Part shown: piece after piece, positions 47,834-56,445 of the stretch
How positions within the stretch are numbered: position 1 is the first letter of the stretch
Layout of the letters: each line of letters starts with the position of its first letter
IMG/VR virus record: IMGVR_UViG_3300036761_003567
Location: 1-64,000 of that record
Length of the DNA: 64,000 bases
Strand: one strand, 5' to 3'
From: a virus
The notes under the pieces: generated by a model
Told to the model about the DNA's origin: nothing
The model's database searches: none
What the model saw: only the letters and a program-made list of their open reading frames with translations
Program-made: the position numbers and the translations under genes

Positions 47834-48880
47834 ATGGCGAAAGAAAAAGATGAGTTCCAGGCCGAAGAGAAGGCGATCCAACATGCCTGGGATTCTGTCG
47901 AGAAGGACTTCGGCAAGGGTTCCGTCATGCACGGGCAGACGATCATCCGCGATATTGAGGCTATCCCGACGGGATCCCTTCGCCTGGACATCGCCCTCGG
48001 AATTGGGGGAGTTCCTCGTGGCCGTATCACGGAGATCTATGGTCCTGAGGCGTCAGGGAAGACGACACTCTGCATGGAAATTGTCAAGAACGTCCAAGCC
48101 AAAAAGGGCCGGGCAATGTTCGTTGACGTCGAGAACGCCTTCGACTCTGCCTATGCCAAGAGGATTAATTTAGACATGGACAAGCTCTACCTTTCCCAGC
48201 CAAACAGCGGCGAACAAGCCTTAACCATCGTCGAGAGGTTCGTAGCATCGAATGCCATGGACCTTATCGTCATCGATTCCGTCGCCGGCCTGGTCCCCCA
48301 GGCAGAATTGGAAGGCGACCTCATAGATAAGCAGATGGGCGCCCAGGCAGCCCTCATGTCAAAAGCCTTACGCAAGCTGGCGCCCATCGTAAACAAGACG
48401 AAGACCTGCGTCATTTTCACGAACCAGCTGCGAGAGAAGATCGGAGTCATGTTCGGAAATCCGGAGACGACATCCGGAGGCCGCGCTCTGAAATATTGGG
48501 CGTCTGTCCGGATCGAGATCAGGCGCCTTTCGACCGTCAAGGAAGGAGACGATGCCGTCGCCATCATCGTCCGCGCCAAGGTCCAGAAGAACAAGGTCGC
48601 CCCGCCGTTCCGCCAGGCCGAATTCAAACTCGTCTTCGGGAGAGGCATCCAAAGGGAAGCTTGCATTGCCGACATGGCGGAGCAGTGTGGTATCCTGAAG
48701 AGGGCCGGCGCCTGGATTTGCTTCAAGGACGAAAAGATTGGGAACGGCATAGATCAAGCTCTTAAATTCCTTGTAGAAAGGCCCGAGATAACAGCGGAAC
48801 TGGAGAACCTGGTCCGGGAGGAGATCCGGAAGAGGGACGTGATCATCAGCAAACCGGAGGAGGAAGCGCCGGAGGAATAA
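47834..48880 (+). CDS. recA: RecA recombinase
   Basis: 348 residues, bacterial-type RecA, not the shorter UvsX. Walker A 'IYGPEASGKTTLCMEIV', 'GRAMFVDVENAFDSAYAKRI' (catalytic Glu region), 'DLIVIDSVAGLVPQAELEGD' (Walker B and loop 1), 'FTNQLREKIGVMFGNPETTS' + 'GGRALKYWASVR' (loop 2) and 'GAWICFKDEKIGNG' in the C-terminal domain. It works with SbcCD, gp32-like protein and helicases in recombination-primed replication. Confidence 0.97.
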   Translation: MAKEKDEFQAEEKAIQHAWDSVEKDFGKGSVMHGQTIIRDIEAIPTGSLRLDIALGIGGVPRGRITEIYGPEASGKTTLCMEIVKNVQAKKGRAMFVDVENAFDSAYAKRINLDMDKLYLSQPNSGEQALTIVERFVASNAMDLIVIDSVAGLVPQAELEGDLIDKQMGAQAALMSKALRKLAPIVNKTKTCVIFTNQLREKIGVMFGNPETTSGGRALKYWASVRIEIRRLSTVKEGDDAVAIIVRAKVQKNKVAPPFRQAEFKLVFGRGIQREACIADMAEQCGILKRAGAWICFKDEKIGNGIDQALKFLVERPEITAELENLVREEIRKRDVIISKPEEEAPEE

Positions 48881-48911
48881 AAGATACGCCAGGCCCAATA
48901 GGAGTCTGGCT

Positions 48912-49304
48912 ATGGCTATTGTCAGCGCATTCCGGATCGATGACGTCGTGTATCTAAGGTCCTCGGCGCAGATCGGCTTCCTGGAAGCCTACAAGATCAG
49001 CGGGATCTTCCAGCTCAGGAACGACCGGTATGTCTACACGATCGACATCAACAGGAGGCCGCCGTCCGCTCAGACGCTCGGCGACCATATTGACCTGAAG
49101 CGCATCCAGACGCTCTACTTCACGGAGGATGAGCTTCTGACGTTCTGCGAGGCCGAGACGCTTGTCGTGCAGAATCTCGAGAGAAGGCTGCGGGAGGAGA
49201 AGGCTCGGTTCGCTGCCAGATGTTCAGTTTCACCAGGATCGGGAAGCACCGGTCCGACTCCGCCTGGAAGCGGGAGCGCCGGATCAACTGGGAGTGCCCC
49301 ATGA
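48912..49304 (+). CDS. hypothetical protein with Gly/Ser/Pro tail
   Basis: 130 residues, ATG with AGGAG. Two-domain look: beta-rich first 90 residues ('FRIDDVVYLRSSAQIGFLEA') and a low-complexity tail of Gly/Ser/Thr/Pro. The ATGA overlap with the next gene indicates co-expression. Unknown. Confidence 0.6.
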   Translation: MAIVSAFRIDDVVYLRSSAQIGFLEAYKISGIFQLRNDRYVYTIDINRRPPSAQTLGDHIDLKRIQTLYFTEDELLTFCEAETLVVQNLERRLREEKARFAARCSVSPGSGSTGPTPPGSGSAGSTGSAP

Positions 49305-49750
49305 ACAGACGATCTCTTTTAAAAGCCCTCACACTCCTCCCATTTGCACCCCTGCTCGGACGCAAGACAGAAGCAGCCATTCCGAATGGAGAAGACGACC
49401 TAGCCTATTGGCGGCGCATTCCGAATGGAGAAGACGACCTAGCCTATTGGCGGCACAAAGTAGAGCATTGCGAATCGATTGGGGACCATAAGAAGGCAGA
49501 GCTTTACCGCAGGAGACTGCTGCTCGCCGAGGACGTCGCTCTAATCCACGACATCCAACGGGCCAGAAATGGTCGGAAATTCTCTATGCACGTGGAACGT
49601 GTTGGTCGGGAAACTCTTTGCGTCACGATTCCAGCCGACCTATCGCCCCAGGAGGCCGTGAAGTATCTCGATTCCATAAAGAGACACTTTCGAAAAGTTG
49701 GGTGTCGCAATGCACGACGAGGTCTGGCACAAGCATATCTATTTAGCTGA
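49301..49750 (+). CDS. Tat-signal-like protein with internal duplication
   Basis: 149 residues from ATG at 49301. 'MNRRSLLKALTLLPFAPLLG' is a twin-arginine-type signal (RRxLLK plus hydrophobic h-region and a short basic end). After it lies 'IPNGEDDLAYWR' twice, the result of a 39-bp tandem duplication. The rest is helical, then 'FSMHVERVGRETLCVTIPAD'. Export of a phage protein through Tat would be unusual; the motif may also be coincidental. Confidence 0.6.
   Translation: MNRRSLLKALTLLPFAPLLGRKTEAAIPNGEDDLAYWRRIPNGEDDLAYWRHKVEHCESIGDHKKAELYRRRLLLAEDVALIHDIQRARNGRKFSMHVERVGRETLCVTIPADLSPQEAVKYLDSIKRHFRKVGCRNARRGLAQAYLFS
49378..49455 (+). repeat. 39-bp tandem duplication (two copies)
   Basis: CATTCCGAATGGAGAAGACG... 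repeated with 38 of 39 bases identical and in frame, giving a doubled 13-residue segment. The near-identity of copies, also at synonymous sites, points to recent slippage. Confidence 0.85.
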
Positions 49751-49759
49751 ACAAAAAGA

Positions 49760-51172
49760 ATGTCAGACGAACAGACCCTTCACGATAAGGATTCTCGCAC
49801 GTTCGGCGAGAACGAAGAACAAGCCATCATAGCGCTAGCCTTCGACCTCCCGGAGTTTTTTAGCTCCGTCGTGCCCTACCTCCAGATCGATCACTTCAAG
49901 CACATCCCGTCCAAGTTCCTGTTCGCCATCATCAAGAAACTCATAGAGAAGCACCGGGTATCGCCGACCCGCGGCCTGGTAAAGGACATTGCCAGGAAGA
50001 ATCTCACGGTCGATGACGATTATGAGCCGATCATCTCCCTCATCGACAAGCAGTCTGATCCCCGGGAAGCTCCGGTTGTCAAGCAGTCCGTCGTCGAATT
50101 CGCCAAGCGTCGCGCCCTGGGACTCCTCTACTCCAAGGAAGTCATGGAGGAAGTCTCGCGCGGAAATTATGACCGCGTGAACGAGATCGTCGAATCAGCC
50201 AGGAAGATCACCGACGTCAGCCAGACGGGAATCTGGTTCTTCGAGCGCGCTCACGAGCTCTTCACGGTGGAGAATGAGATCAAGTTCACGACGGGCTTCC
50301 CGAAGCTGGATAGGTACATCAACGACGGCGGGCCTACGATAAGCGACGTCTTCGTCTGGATGGCTCCGACTAACGTCGGCAAGACTTACATGCTCTGCAA
50401 CACGGGCGAGGCTAACGTGCGGGCCGGGCACAACGTCGTACACTTCTCCTTCGAAGGAGACATCAAGAAGACCCAGGTCAGGTACGCCGGCGCATTCACC
50501 AATGTGCCGGTCGTCACGCATATGCATCGGATGGCGCACAAGGATCAGATCACGCAAATCCTGAGCCGATGCAAGGCCCATTATGGAGCGGAACTCGTCC
50601 TCTACAAGTTTCCTGCGGACGAGGTCAGCGTAGACACCCTCCATCAGGTCATGGACTTCCTGAGGCGGAACAAGGGCTTCAATCCGAGAGTCGTGATTAT
50701 CGACTACCTGGAACTCATGGTCTCGCGGAACAAGTTCATGAACCGGGACGATTACGCTAGACAGAAGTCCATCTCCACGGAGCTGTGCGGATTCGCCGAC
50801 AAGGAAAACGTGGCAGTCTTCACGGCGACGCAGACCAACCGGTACGGCATGAACGAGGAAGAGCAGTCCAGCAAGAAGACGGCCGGGACTGGCGGCGGGA
50901 AGTCAATCGACCTGGATAAGATCGCAGAGTCCTTCGGGAAATCTATGCCGCTTTCCTACGTCGTGAGTATCAATCAGACGAAGAACGAATACGAGGCCGG
51001 CTACGACGCGAGCCGGGCTGAAAACACAGCCGCCCGAGCGAGACTCTTCATCGCCAAGAATCGGAACGGTCCGAAGTCCGAGACAGTAGCTATCCGTATG
51101 AACTACGTCACCATGAAGGCCAAGGAGGACGAGCCGGCCGTCAACATTACGACGGTAGGCGGGAATTCCTAA
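49760..51172 (+). CDS. replicative DNA helicase, DnaB/gp41-like
   Basis: 470 residues. N-terminal helical domain (1-150), then RecA-like motor: 'FVWMAPTNVGKTYMLCNTGE' (Walker A variant NVGKT), 'NVVHFSFEGDIKKTQVRYAG' (Glu of motif 1a), 'RVVIIDYLELMVSRNKFMNR' (Walker B), 'KENVAVFTATQTNRYGMNEE' (motif 3) and 'ARLFIAKNRNGPKSETVAIR' (Arg-finger strand). Ring helicase for the replication fork. The next gene starts on its stop. Confidence 0.92.
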   Translation: MSDEQTLHDKDSRTFGENEEQAIIALAFDLPEFFSSVVPYLQIDHFKHIPSKFLFAIIKKLIEKHRVSPTRGLVKDIARKNLTVDDDYEPIISLIDKQSDPREAPVVKQSVVEFAKRRALGLLYSKEVMEEVSRGNYDRVNEIVESARKITDVSQTGIWFFERAHELFTVENEIKFTTGFPKLDRYINDGGPTISDVFVWMAPTNVGKTYMLCNTGEANVRAGHNVVHFSFEGDIKKTQVRYAGAFTNVPVVTHMHRMAHKDQITQILSRCKAHYGAELVLYKFPADEVSVDTLHQVMDFLRRNKGFNPRVVIIDYLELMVSRNKFMNRDDYARQKSISTELCGFADKENVAVFTATQTNRYGMNEEEQSSKKTAGTGGGKSIDLDKIAESFGKSMPLSYVVSINQTKNEYEAGYDASRAENTAARARLFIAKNRNGPKSETVAIRMNYVTMKAKEDEPAVNITTVGGNS

Positions 51173-51531
51173 TGCCAACTTACAACTACATCTGCGAACA
51201 TCACAAGACGGAAGATAGTCAGGATTTCGTCTTCGAAGTCAATCACGGCATGAACCAGAAGCCGGAAGTCCTCTGTCCCCAGTGCAAGAAGCCCTGTAAG
51301 AGGACTTGGCTGGGGATGACGTTCCAGTTCTTCTTCCCTGGCAATGGGCTGGTCAGAGATAAGGCAGGCGCCAGGCGTAGTATGAACCTACACCAACTCG
51401 AGAACGACGACCCCTATGGTTATATGCGCCAGCCGGGCGAGAAAGCGGACTTGGTGGACAAGCTCCGAAAGGGCGGCAAGCACCAGGGACACCCGAAGGT
51501 CATCGCGACCCACGGGATCAAGAAGAAATGA
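51172..51531 (+). CDS. FmdB-like zinc-ribbon regulatory protein
   Basis: 119 residues. 'PTYNYICEHHKTEDSQDF' and 'VLCPQCKKPCKRTW' are the typical FmdB/putative regulatory zinc ribbon ('P.Y.Y.C..c......f.......CP.C....'). Between the helicase and polymerase-like genes; function unknown. Confidence 0.7.
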   Translation: MPTYNYICEHHKTEDSQDFVFEVNHGMNQKPEVLCPQCKKPCKRTWLGMTFQFFFPGNGLVRDKAGARRSMNLHQLENDDPYGYMRQPGEKADLVDKLRKGGKHQGHPKVIATHGIKKK

Positions 51532-51854
51532 GCTACTGTGGAATGCGTTTTCCAGGGTCGCCAGGTCTACTTCAAATGAAAACGTGGTACAGCGCCATCT
51601 GTCGCAAATGTGGAGAGGGCGCGCAGATCTTCGTCTCAAATCCGAGCTGTACTATGGCCTACCTTGGAGAGAAGGATAAGGAGATTCAAGCCTTCCTAGA
51701 GAAGCACTTCGGATGTGAGCTCGAGCTCATCTGGCGGGATGACCAACTGGACGCACTCTTCAATTCGGGCTGGAAAGTCAGCATTCTCCCGGGCGTCTGC
51801 CGTTATTTCCGACCGGAAAGTATTTCATCTCCGTGTCCAAGCACGCCTTCGTAA
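51528..51854 (+). CDS. zinc-binding hypothetical protein
   Basis: 108 residues, ATGA-coupled. 'MKTWYSAICRKCGEGAQIFV' with a further Cys gives a partial zinc site; 'FGCELELIWRDDQLDALFNS' follows. The last ~10 residues overlap the next gene (TAATG junction). Unknown. Confidence 0.5.
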   Translation: MSYCGMRFPGSPGLLQMKTWYSAICRKCGEGAQIFVSNPSCTMAYLGEKDKEIQAFLEKHFGCELELIWRDDQLDALFNSGWKVSILPGVCRYFRPESISSPCPSTPS

Positions 51855-53017
51855 TGTGTCAGTACACGAAGCAGTCCTCTCGTCCGCTCATGGCTGCCTT
51901 CATGGACGACGGGAGTGATGCCGTCAGATCGTACCCCCTGCTTCTCTCTGGCGTCGGTCTCAGCTTGAAGACGGTCTGGGAGAGCGCAAAGGCCATCCTT
52001 GGAGAATTCAAAGGGAGTCCTCTTCCCGCCGTAACGATGAACGACTTCAAAACGGTCCTTGATTTCCTGGACCGCGAATGCAACCTACTGGCGCATCCGT
52101 TTAACGTCTGGGATTTTGGCATCCCGAAGCAGCCGAATTACGGCACGCTGTCCGCCGAGAGGGCAAGGGAGATCTGCGAGAAGCTCGTCCGCGGCGTTGC
52201 CAGCATCCAGCCCACCCCCTGGATGAAGCTGCTTGGAAGAGCCACGCAAGTCTACCACATGCTCCAAAAGCGCGGTCTCATGAATGGCCATCTTCTTACC
52301 TATCCTCGGTATGTCCTCAACACGGTCAGTGGCCGGTCGAAGACGCTGGGTTTCAACGTCCAGGGGACGGACGCATCCTATGACGTGAAGCACCCCGATG
52401 AAGAAAAATCCTATTTCATCCATCTGGACTGGATCTCAGCAGACCTTAAGGCTGGCCAGATCCTGAGCGGGGACGAGCTCCTTGCTGAAGCCTTCAGGAA
52501 GTCCGATCCCTACACCGTCATGGCGAAGGGAGACCTGACCCGGGCAGATTGCAAGGGCATGATGATCCGTGCGCTCTATGAAATGGATCAAGATAGTCCA
52601 GCCCTTCAGTTCTGGCCAGACCTTCAAAAATGGGTCGCGGTCGAAAAAGCCAAGTTGGAAGACAGAGGCTGGACGGAGTCCGTTCTGGGTAGAAGGTTCA
52701 GAATGGCCACAGAAGGCGATCCTCTCCACAATATGAGGAGCGTATTTAACGCCTCGCTCCAGGGGACGGTAGTGCACGCCATGCACAACGCCCTCTGGCA
52801 GATTTACAAAGTGATGCCTGATTGTATCGTGGCGGAGATGCACGACTCGATTACTCTGGCAGCGAACAGGCATGCGATTAAGGAAGTTCTGAATGTCGGC
52901 GTCGAAGCCATGCTCCATCCGTTCAAGGACATACTAGATAGCAATCCGACGTTTCCGCTTCGGATTTACGTCGGCCGTCATTGGAAGAAGTGGAAGCTTT
53001 ACAAGGAAATCCGATGA
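51854..53017 (+). CDS. divergent family-A DNA polymerase-like protein
   Basis: 387 residues from ATG in a TAATG junction (GTG at 51833 also possible). Motif A 'HLDWISADLKAGQILSGDEL' (D-Y-S-q-i-E-l-r type, first Asp kept), motif B 'DLTRADCKGMMIRALYEMD' (R...K kept, the Phe/Tyr pair altered) and motif C 'IVAEMHDSITLAA' (catalytic Asp kept, next residue Ser instead of Glu). There is no 3'-5' exonuclease or 5' nuclease domain. About 190 residues precede motif A. It could be a lesion-bypass, priming or Z-tolerant polymerase; activity is uncertain because several conserved residues differ. Confidence 0.7.
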   Translation: MCQYTKQSSRPLMAAFMDDGSDAVRSYPLLLSGVGLSLKTVWESAKAILGEFKGSPLPAVTMNDFKTVLDFLDRECNLLAHPFNVWDFGIPKQPNYGTLSAERAREICEKLVRGVASIQPTPWMKLLGRATQVYHMLQKRGLMNGHLLTYPRYVLNTVSGRSKTLGFNVQGTDASYDVKHPDEEKSYFIHLDWISADLKAGQILSGDELLAEAFRKSDPYTVMAKGDLTRADCKGMMIRALYEMDQDSPALQFWPDLQKWVAVEKAKLEDRGWTESVLGRRFRMATEGDPLHNMRSVFNASLQGTVVHAMHNALWQIYKVMPDCIVAEMHDSITLAANRHAIKEVLNVGVEAMLHPFKDILDSNPTFPLRIYVGRHWKKWKLYKEIR

Positions 53018-53514
53018 CAGCCCCCAAGAACAAATGGTTTGCCGACAATATTCCTGAGGACGTTGCGAATATCGTCGTCCGCATCCACGTTAAGGTGCCA
53101 GGTGGCGGCACCATCTCTCGAGACTTTAGGACTGATGTAGAAATAGACTACGACAATCTCGAAGAGCAGCTCGCAAGGACACCAAGCGCGTTTTCTTATT
53201 GGGCCGGAGTCATGAGCGAGCAGAAGATGGTGGTCGGCGTATTCGAGCGCAAGATAAAGAGACGCAGAGCCATAGTCGCAGAACAGATCCTTAATACAGC
53301 CAAGGCAGAAGGCGTTTCCCTGCGTGCCGCAGACATAAAGGAACTCATTGAGGCAGATGACATTCTGGAGAAGCTGGAAGCGGAGCTCCTGATCGCGCAG
53401 AGGTCCTCTGGCAAGCTTTACAACATCGTAGAAGCGATAAAGATGAAGTCTGAACATTTGCGGTCATTGGCGGGCTTTAAGAGACAAGAACTCAGGGACG
53501 CCGGAAGCGTGTAG
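53014..53514 (+). CDS. hypothetical protein of the replication cluster
   Basis: 166 residues from ATG at 53014 (ATGA overlap). 'NIVVRIHVKVPGGGTISRDF' opens a beta-unit, followed by a long helix ('KMVVGVFERKIKRRRAIVAE', 'DDILEKLEAELLIAQRSSGK'). The gene sits between polymerase-like and ssDNA-binding genes and may be a replication accessory or recombination mediator (UvsY-like size), but no sequence family is recognised. Confidence 0.5.
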   Translation: MTAPKNKWFADNIPEDVANIVVRIHVKVPGGGTISRDFRTDVEIDYDNLEEQLARTPSAFSYWAGVMSEQKMVVGVFERKIKRRRAIVAEQILNTAKAEGVSLRAADIKELIEADDILEKLEAELLIAQRSSGKLYNIVEAIKMKSEHLRSLAGFKRQELRDAGSV

Positions 53515-53550
53515 GCCGTATTTCACGGAGAACCATTAAAGGAGGAAGTC

Positions 53551-54627
53551 ATGACAGTGATCCGGGAGAACGAGGACATTGCGCGAATCCGCAAGCTGAT
53601 GCAGGACAAGAAGGGCGGCGGCCAGAAGGATCCGAATGAGTTCCGGTTCCCCAAGGCCAAGGAAAACGAGACGCTCACTTACTACATCAAGTTTCTACCG
53701 CCCGTTCCGAGCATGGGCGACCTCTGGTTCTACATGAACGGCAGCCACTTCATCGACAACAAGCGGCTGGAATGCCCGCGCATCCACGACCAGGGAGCGG
53801 AATGCCCGCTCTGTCAGTTCGGCTTCCAGCTGATGGACGGGATGGACAAGGAGCAGAAGAGCAAGATTGCCAAGACATACCTCGCCAGGAGCTACTACGG
53901 CGTCAACATCTACTTTCCACAGTCCACCAACGTGCAGGAAGATCTCCGCGGCAAGGTCTTCTGGGCCAACATCCCGAAGACGCTCTACGACAAATGCGAG
54001 GAATGCATCCTGCGGGACGACGCAGGAAGCGAGGATGATCCCGCGCCGTTCGGCCTGTTCTACAGCGAAAAGGCCGGATACGTCATGAAGGTCGTCATCA
54101 AGAGCAAGGGCGGCTACAACAACTACGAAGAGTCCAAGTTCCTGGTCACGACCAAGGGGCCTCTGTCCAAGGACGAGGCCAAAGTCAAGGAGATCCTGTC
54201 CAGGCGGCATGATGTGCCTACGAAATTCGTTGCACGCGATCTGGCGGCGCTCCAGGCGAAGGTGGACCAGATCCTGAAGAAACCGTCGACCGTCACGGCG
54301 GGAGACGATGCCGGCTTCCACGAGGATCACACGGAAGAACAGCCCGTGGCAGCCAAGTCTGCGCCGGCCGCAAAGCCCGCGGCAGCCAAACCTGCCCCAG
54401 CAGCAGCCAAGTCTGCGCCGGCCGCAAAGCCCGCGGCAGTCAAACCTGCTCCTCCTGCGGAGGAATTCCAGGACGAGGTTACGGAGGAAGCTCCTGCCAA
54501 GCCATCGGCTAAGACAGCGGCCGCAAAAGCTGCGCCTGCGCCGGAGCCCGAGGAGTCTCCGGCAGATGGTGGGCCCATCGCGGACGCGGAAATCGACAGC
54601 CTACTGAAGGAAATCAAGGACGAGTAG
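53551..54627 (+). CDS. single-stranded DNA-binding protein, gp32-like
   Basis: 358 residues, AGGAGG upstream. N-terminal basic region, then the zinc-containing core 'KRLECPRIHDQGAECPLCQF' (C...H.....C..C as in T4 gp32), 'LARSYYGVNIYFPQSTNVQE', 'GLFYSEKAGYVMKVVIKSKG', followed by an Ala/Pro/Lys-rich linker (residues ~270-310) containing an internal repeat and an acidic tail ending 'LLKEIKDE', the usual C-terminal protein-docking acidic tail. Confidence 0.92.
   Translation: MTVIRENEDIARIRKLMQDKKGGGQKDPNEFRFPKAKENETLTYYIKFLPPVPSMGDLWFYMNGSHFIDNKRLECPRIHDQGAECPLCQFGFQLMDGMDKEQKSKIAKTYLARSYYGVNIYFPQSTNVQEDLRGKVFWANIPKTLYDKCEECILRDDAGSEDDPAPFGLFYSEKAGYVMKVVIKSKGGYNNYEESKFLVTTKGPLSKDEAKVKEILSRRHDVPTKFVARDLAALQAKVDQILKKPSTVTAGDDAGFHEDHTEEQPVAAKSAPAAKPAAAKPAPAAAKSAPAAKPAAVKPAPPAEEFQDEVTEEAPAKPSAKTAAAKAAPAPEPEESPADGGPIADAEIDSLLKEIKDE
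54349..54456 (+). repeat. 54-bp tandem repeat encoding Ala/Pro/Lys linker
   Basis: Two adjacent copies beginning GCAGCCAAGTCTGCGCCGGC, differing at a few bases, encode AAKSAPAAKPAAAKPAPA and a near copy. They lengthen the flexible linker between the DNA-binding core and the acidic tail of the gp32-like protein. Confidence 0.8.
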
Positions 54628-54654
54628 CCGGTTCTGCTAAAGCGTAATCGGAGG

Positions 54655-54683
54655 CGGGCGCGGGACACCGCGCCCGTTTCTTT
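54655..54683 (+). terminator. intrinsic terminator after the gp32-like gene
   Basis: CGGGCGCGG-gaca-CCGCGCCCG followed by TTTCTTT, ending immediately before the ATG of the exonuclease gene. It presumably limits read-through from the abundant ssDNA-binding protein message and shortens the leader of the next gene. Confidence 0.85.
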
Positions 54684-55535
54684 ATGAAGCACCTCCTGGT
54701 AGACGGCCGCAACTCGATCTACCGCGCCATGTTCGCGGGAATGGCGGACCCTGCCTTCCGAAAGTCCGGGTTCCACACCATCATCATCTTCGTTCGGTTC
54801 CTCCACCACTACCTCCGCACGTTCAGGCCATCAGAGATCCACGTATTCTGGGATGACAAGCCAGAAAACCTCTGGCGCCGGAAATTCTTCCCGGCTTACA
54901 AGGCACAAAGAAAGGCGGAGCGCGACAAGAGGAACGCCTTTGACGTCGATAAAGTCATGGCAGATTGCGTCAATGTTGCCATGGCGATCATACCGGAAAT
55001 GGGCATCCGGATGTACTTCCGTGAGACACAGGAAGCGGACGACCTAATTTACGCGTTCATTCAGACCCTGCAGGACAAGGAGTCCGCGACGATAGTCTCC
55101 AGCGATAGCGATTTCGTACAGCTCGAGAAGGGAAATGTTCATGTCTTCAATCCGATGCACACTGGACACCGGAAGGAATATAGATATCCTCTCTTAATGA
55201 AGTGCATGATGGGCGACAAGGCCGACAACATTCCCGGCTATGTCGGCATAGGTCCCAAGAGGGCTGCGAAGCTCTGTGAGAATGATGGTGAAATGAAGGC
55301 CTTCCTGAAGACCAGGGGCATCAAGACGCTCGTCGATAATAGGTTCCTCATCGATATGTCGAAGTGCCCGTTCGTTGAGGACAATGTCAAGTACGTCAAG
55401 GCTATAAGATCCTCACGCCCTGTCTTCAACGGGCCTGCCATAGAGACGGCAGCAATGCGGCTCAAGATCCGGGGTCTCATAGGGGAATTCCATAGATTCG
55501 TCCTCCCATTCAAAAATCTAACCAGGATAAGTTAA
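54684..55535 (+). CDS. 5'-3' exonuclease / RNase H (FEN family)
   Basis: 283 residues. 'KHLLVDGRNSIYRAMFAGMA' (first metal Asp), 'IHVFWDDKPENLWRRKFFPA' + 'YKAQRK', 'FRETQEADDLIYAFIQTLQD' and 'SATIVSSDSDFVQLEKGNVH' metal clusters, then the H3TH 'MMGDKADNIPGYVGIGPKRA'. It is the T4 RNase H/FEN-type nuclease that removes RNA primers. Very short leader because of the terminator immediately upstream. Confidence 0.95.
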   Translation: MKHLLVDGRNSIYRAMFAGMADPAFRKSGFHTIIIFVRFLHHYLRTFRPSEIHVFWDDKPENLWRRKFFPAYKAQRKAERDKRNAFDVDKVMADCVNVAMAIIPEMGIRMYFRETQEADDLIYAFIQTLQDKESATIVSSDSDFVQLEKGNVHVFNPMHTGHRKEYRYPLLMKCMMGDKADNIPGYVGIGPKRAAKLCENDGEMKAFLKTRGIKTLVDNRFLIDMSKCPFVEDNVKYVKAIRSSRPVFNGPAIETAAMRLKIRGLIGEFHRFVLPFKNLTRIS

Positions 55536-55546
55536 AGGAGAAAAAG

Positions 55547-55792
55547 ATGGCAAGCGTACACGTCGCCTCCACGATTATAAAGCCGATCGACGCCACGGGA
55601 AGCGTCGTAGACAAGAACAACACGACTATCAGCGTCATGACCAAGAGCAGCTCGGAGATCCGCGTCGACGTAGCTGGATTCCCGACTATCGAAGCGTATC
55701 TCGCGGCTGAGTATGCCAGCGGGTTCAGACTCATACACATGGATCAGACCTATATCATCACGGATGATACGCTAATCGGCAGCAATCCATAA
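55547..55792 (+). CDS. small hypothetical protein (81 aa)
   Basis: AAAGGAG precedes ATG. 'MASVHVASTIIKPIDATGSV' beta-rich start; 'FPTIEAYLAAEYASGFRLIH' helix; compact, acidic end. Followed by terminators. No family recognised. Confidence 0.6.
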   Translation: MASVHVASTIIKPIDATGSVVDKNNTTISVMTKSSSEIRVDVAGFPTIEAYLAAEYASGFRLIHMDQTYIITDDTLIGSNP

Positions 55793-55795
55793 CGA

Positions 55796-55851
55796 GCCAG
55801 CTCCCACTGGCTTGACCTAGCTGGCCCGCAGGTTCGTGCTTGCGGGCCAGC
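55796..55851 (+). terminator. tandem hairpins
   Basis: GCCAG-ctccca-CTGGC (55796-55811) and a perfect 11-bp stem GCTGGCCCGCA / TGCGGGCCAGC (55820-55830, 55841-55851). No T-run, but they close the unit before 55876 and may act as a terminator or RNA end protector. Confidence 0.5.
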
Positions 55852-55875
55852 AGCGTATATAAGTCAGGGTGAACA

Positions 55876-56445
55876 ATGGGTAATTCGTGGAAAGTCGCTG
55901 AGCGAAAAGTAGCCCGTCTCCTGGGTAAGTGGGCTTGTGGAAATGAAGATGCCCTCCGCCGGATGCCCCTCCAGGGGCGCATGATGGAAGAGTATCTCGG
56001 CGACATTATAGTAAACGAGGCGGCTCCGGAAGATGTCCGAAAGAAAGGCGCCGCCTTCCTCAGCAAGTTCATGATCGACGTCAAGAAGAGGATAACCAAG
56101 CAGAGCGCTACGGGATGGCATTTCGAGCAGTTTCTGACCAGTCCGAAGCACCAAATATTTGCCTGGTGGCGAAAACTCGAGGGAGCGGCAGAGAAGTACC
56201 AGAAAATGCCACTTCTGATCATTACCAAAGGGGACAGAAACTGGTTTATATTGGTAGATGAAAAATTGTATGGTAGGGTCAAAGTCAGAAGGCAGGGTCT
56301 AATGCCGAATTCCATCACTATTAAGTGCCTGGAAGCAAAGACACTTATGGCAATGAATCTCTTTGACTTCCTGAAGATACCCGTGGAGGCCATATGGCCT
56401 GTGGAGCCTGCGGCAAGCGCCGAGAGCAGCAAGGCGCAAGCGTAG
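55876..56445 (+). CDS. PD-(D/E)XK nuclease-like, putative Holliday-junction resolvase
   Basis: 189 residues. 'GNSWKVAERKVARLLGKWAC' is the N-terminal basic helix of resolvase-like nucleases (g..fEr.va..L). 'MMEEYLGDIIVNE' (GD in 'E..GDii') and 'SKFMIDVKKRITKQ' (the ExK strand, Asp variant) complete the fold, and 'LLIITKGDRNWFILVD' follows. It would resolve recombination intermediates during replication. Activity is inferred from pattern. Confidence 0.65.
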   Translation: MGNSWKVAERKVARLLGKWACGNEDALRRMPLQGRMMEEYLGDIIVNEAAPEDVRKKGAAFLSKFMIDVKKRITKQSATGWHFEQFLTSPKHQIFAWWRKLEGAAEKYQKMPLLIITKGDRNWFILVDEKLYGRVKVRRQGLMPNSITIKCLEAKTLMAMNLFDFLKIPVEAIWPVEPAASAESSKAQA

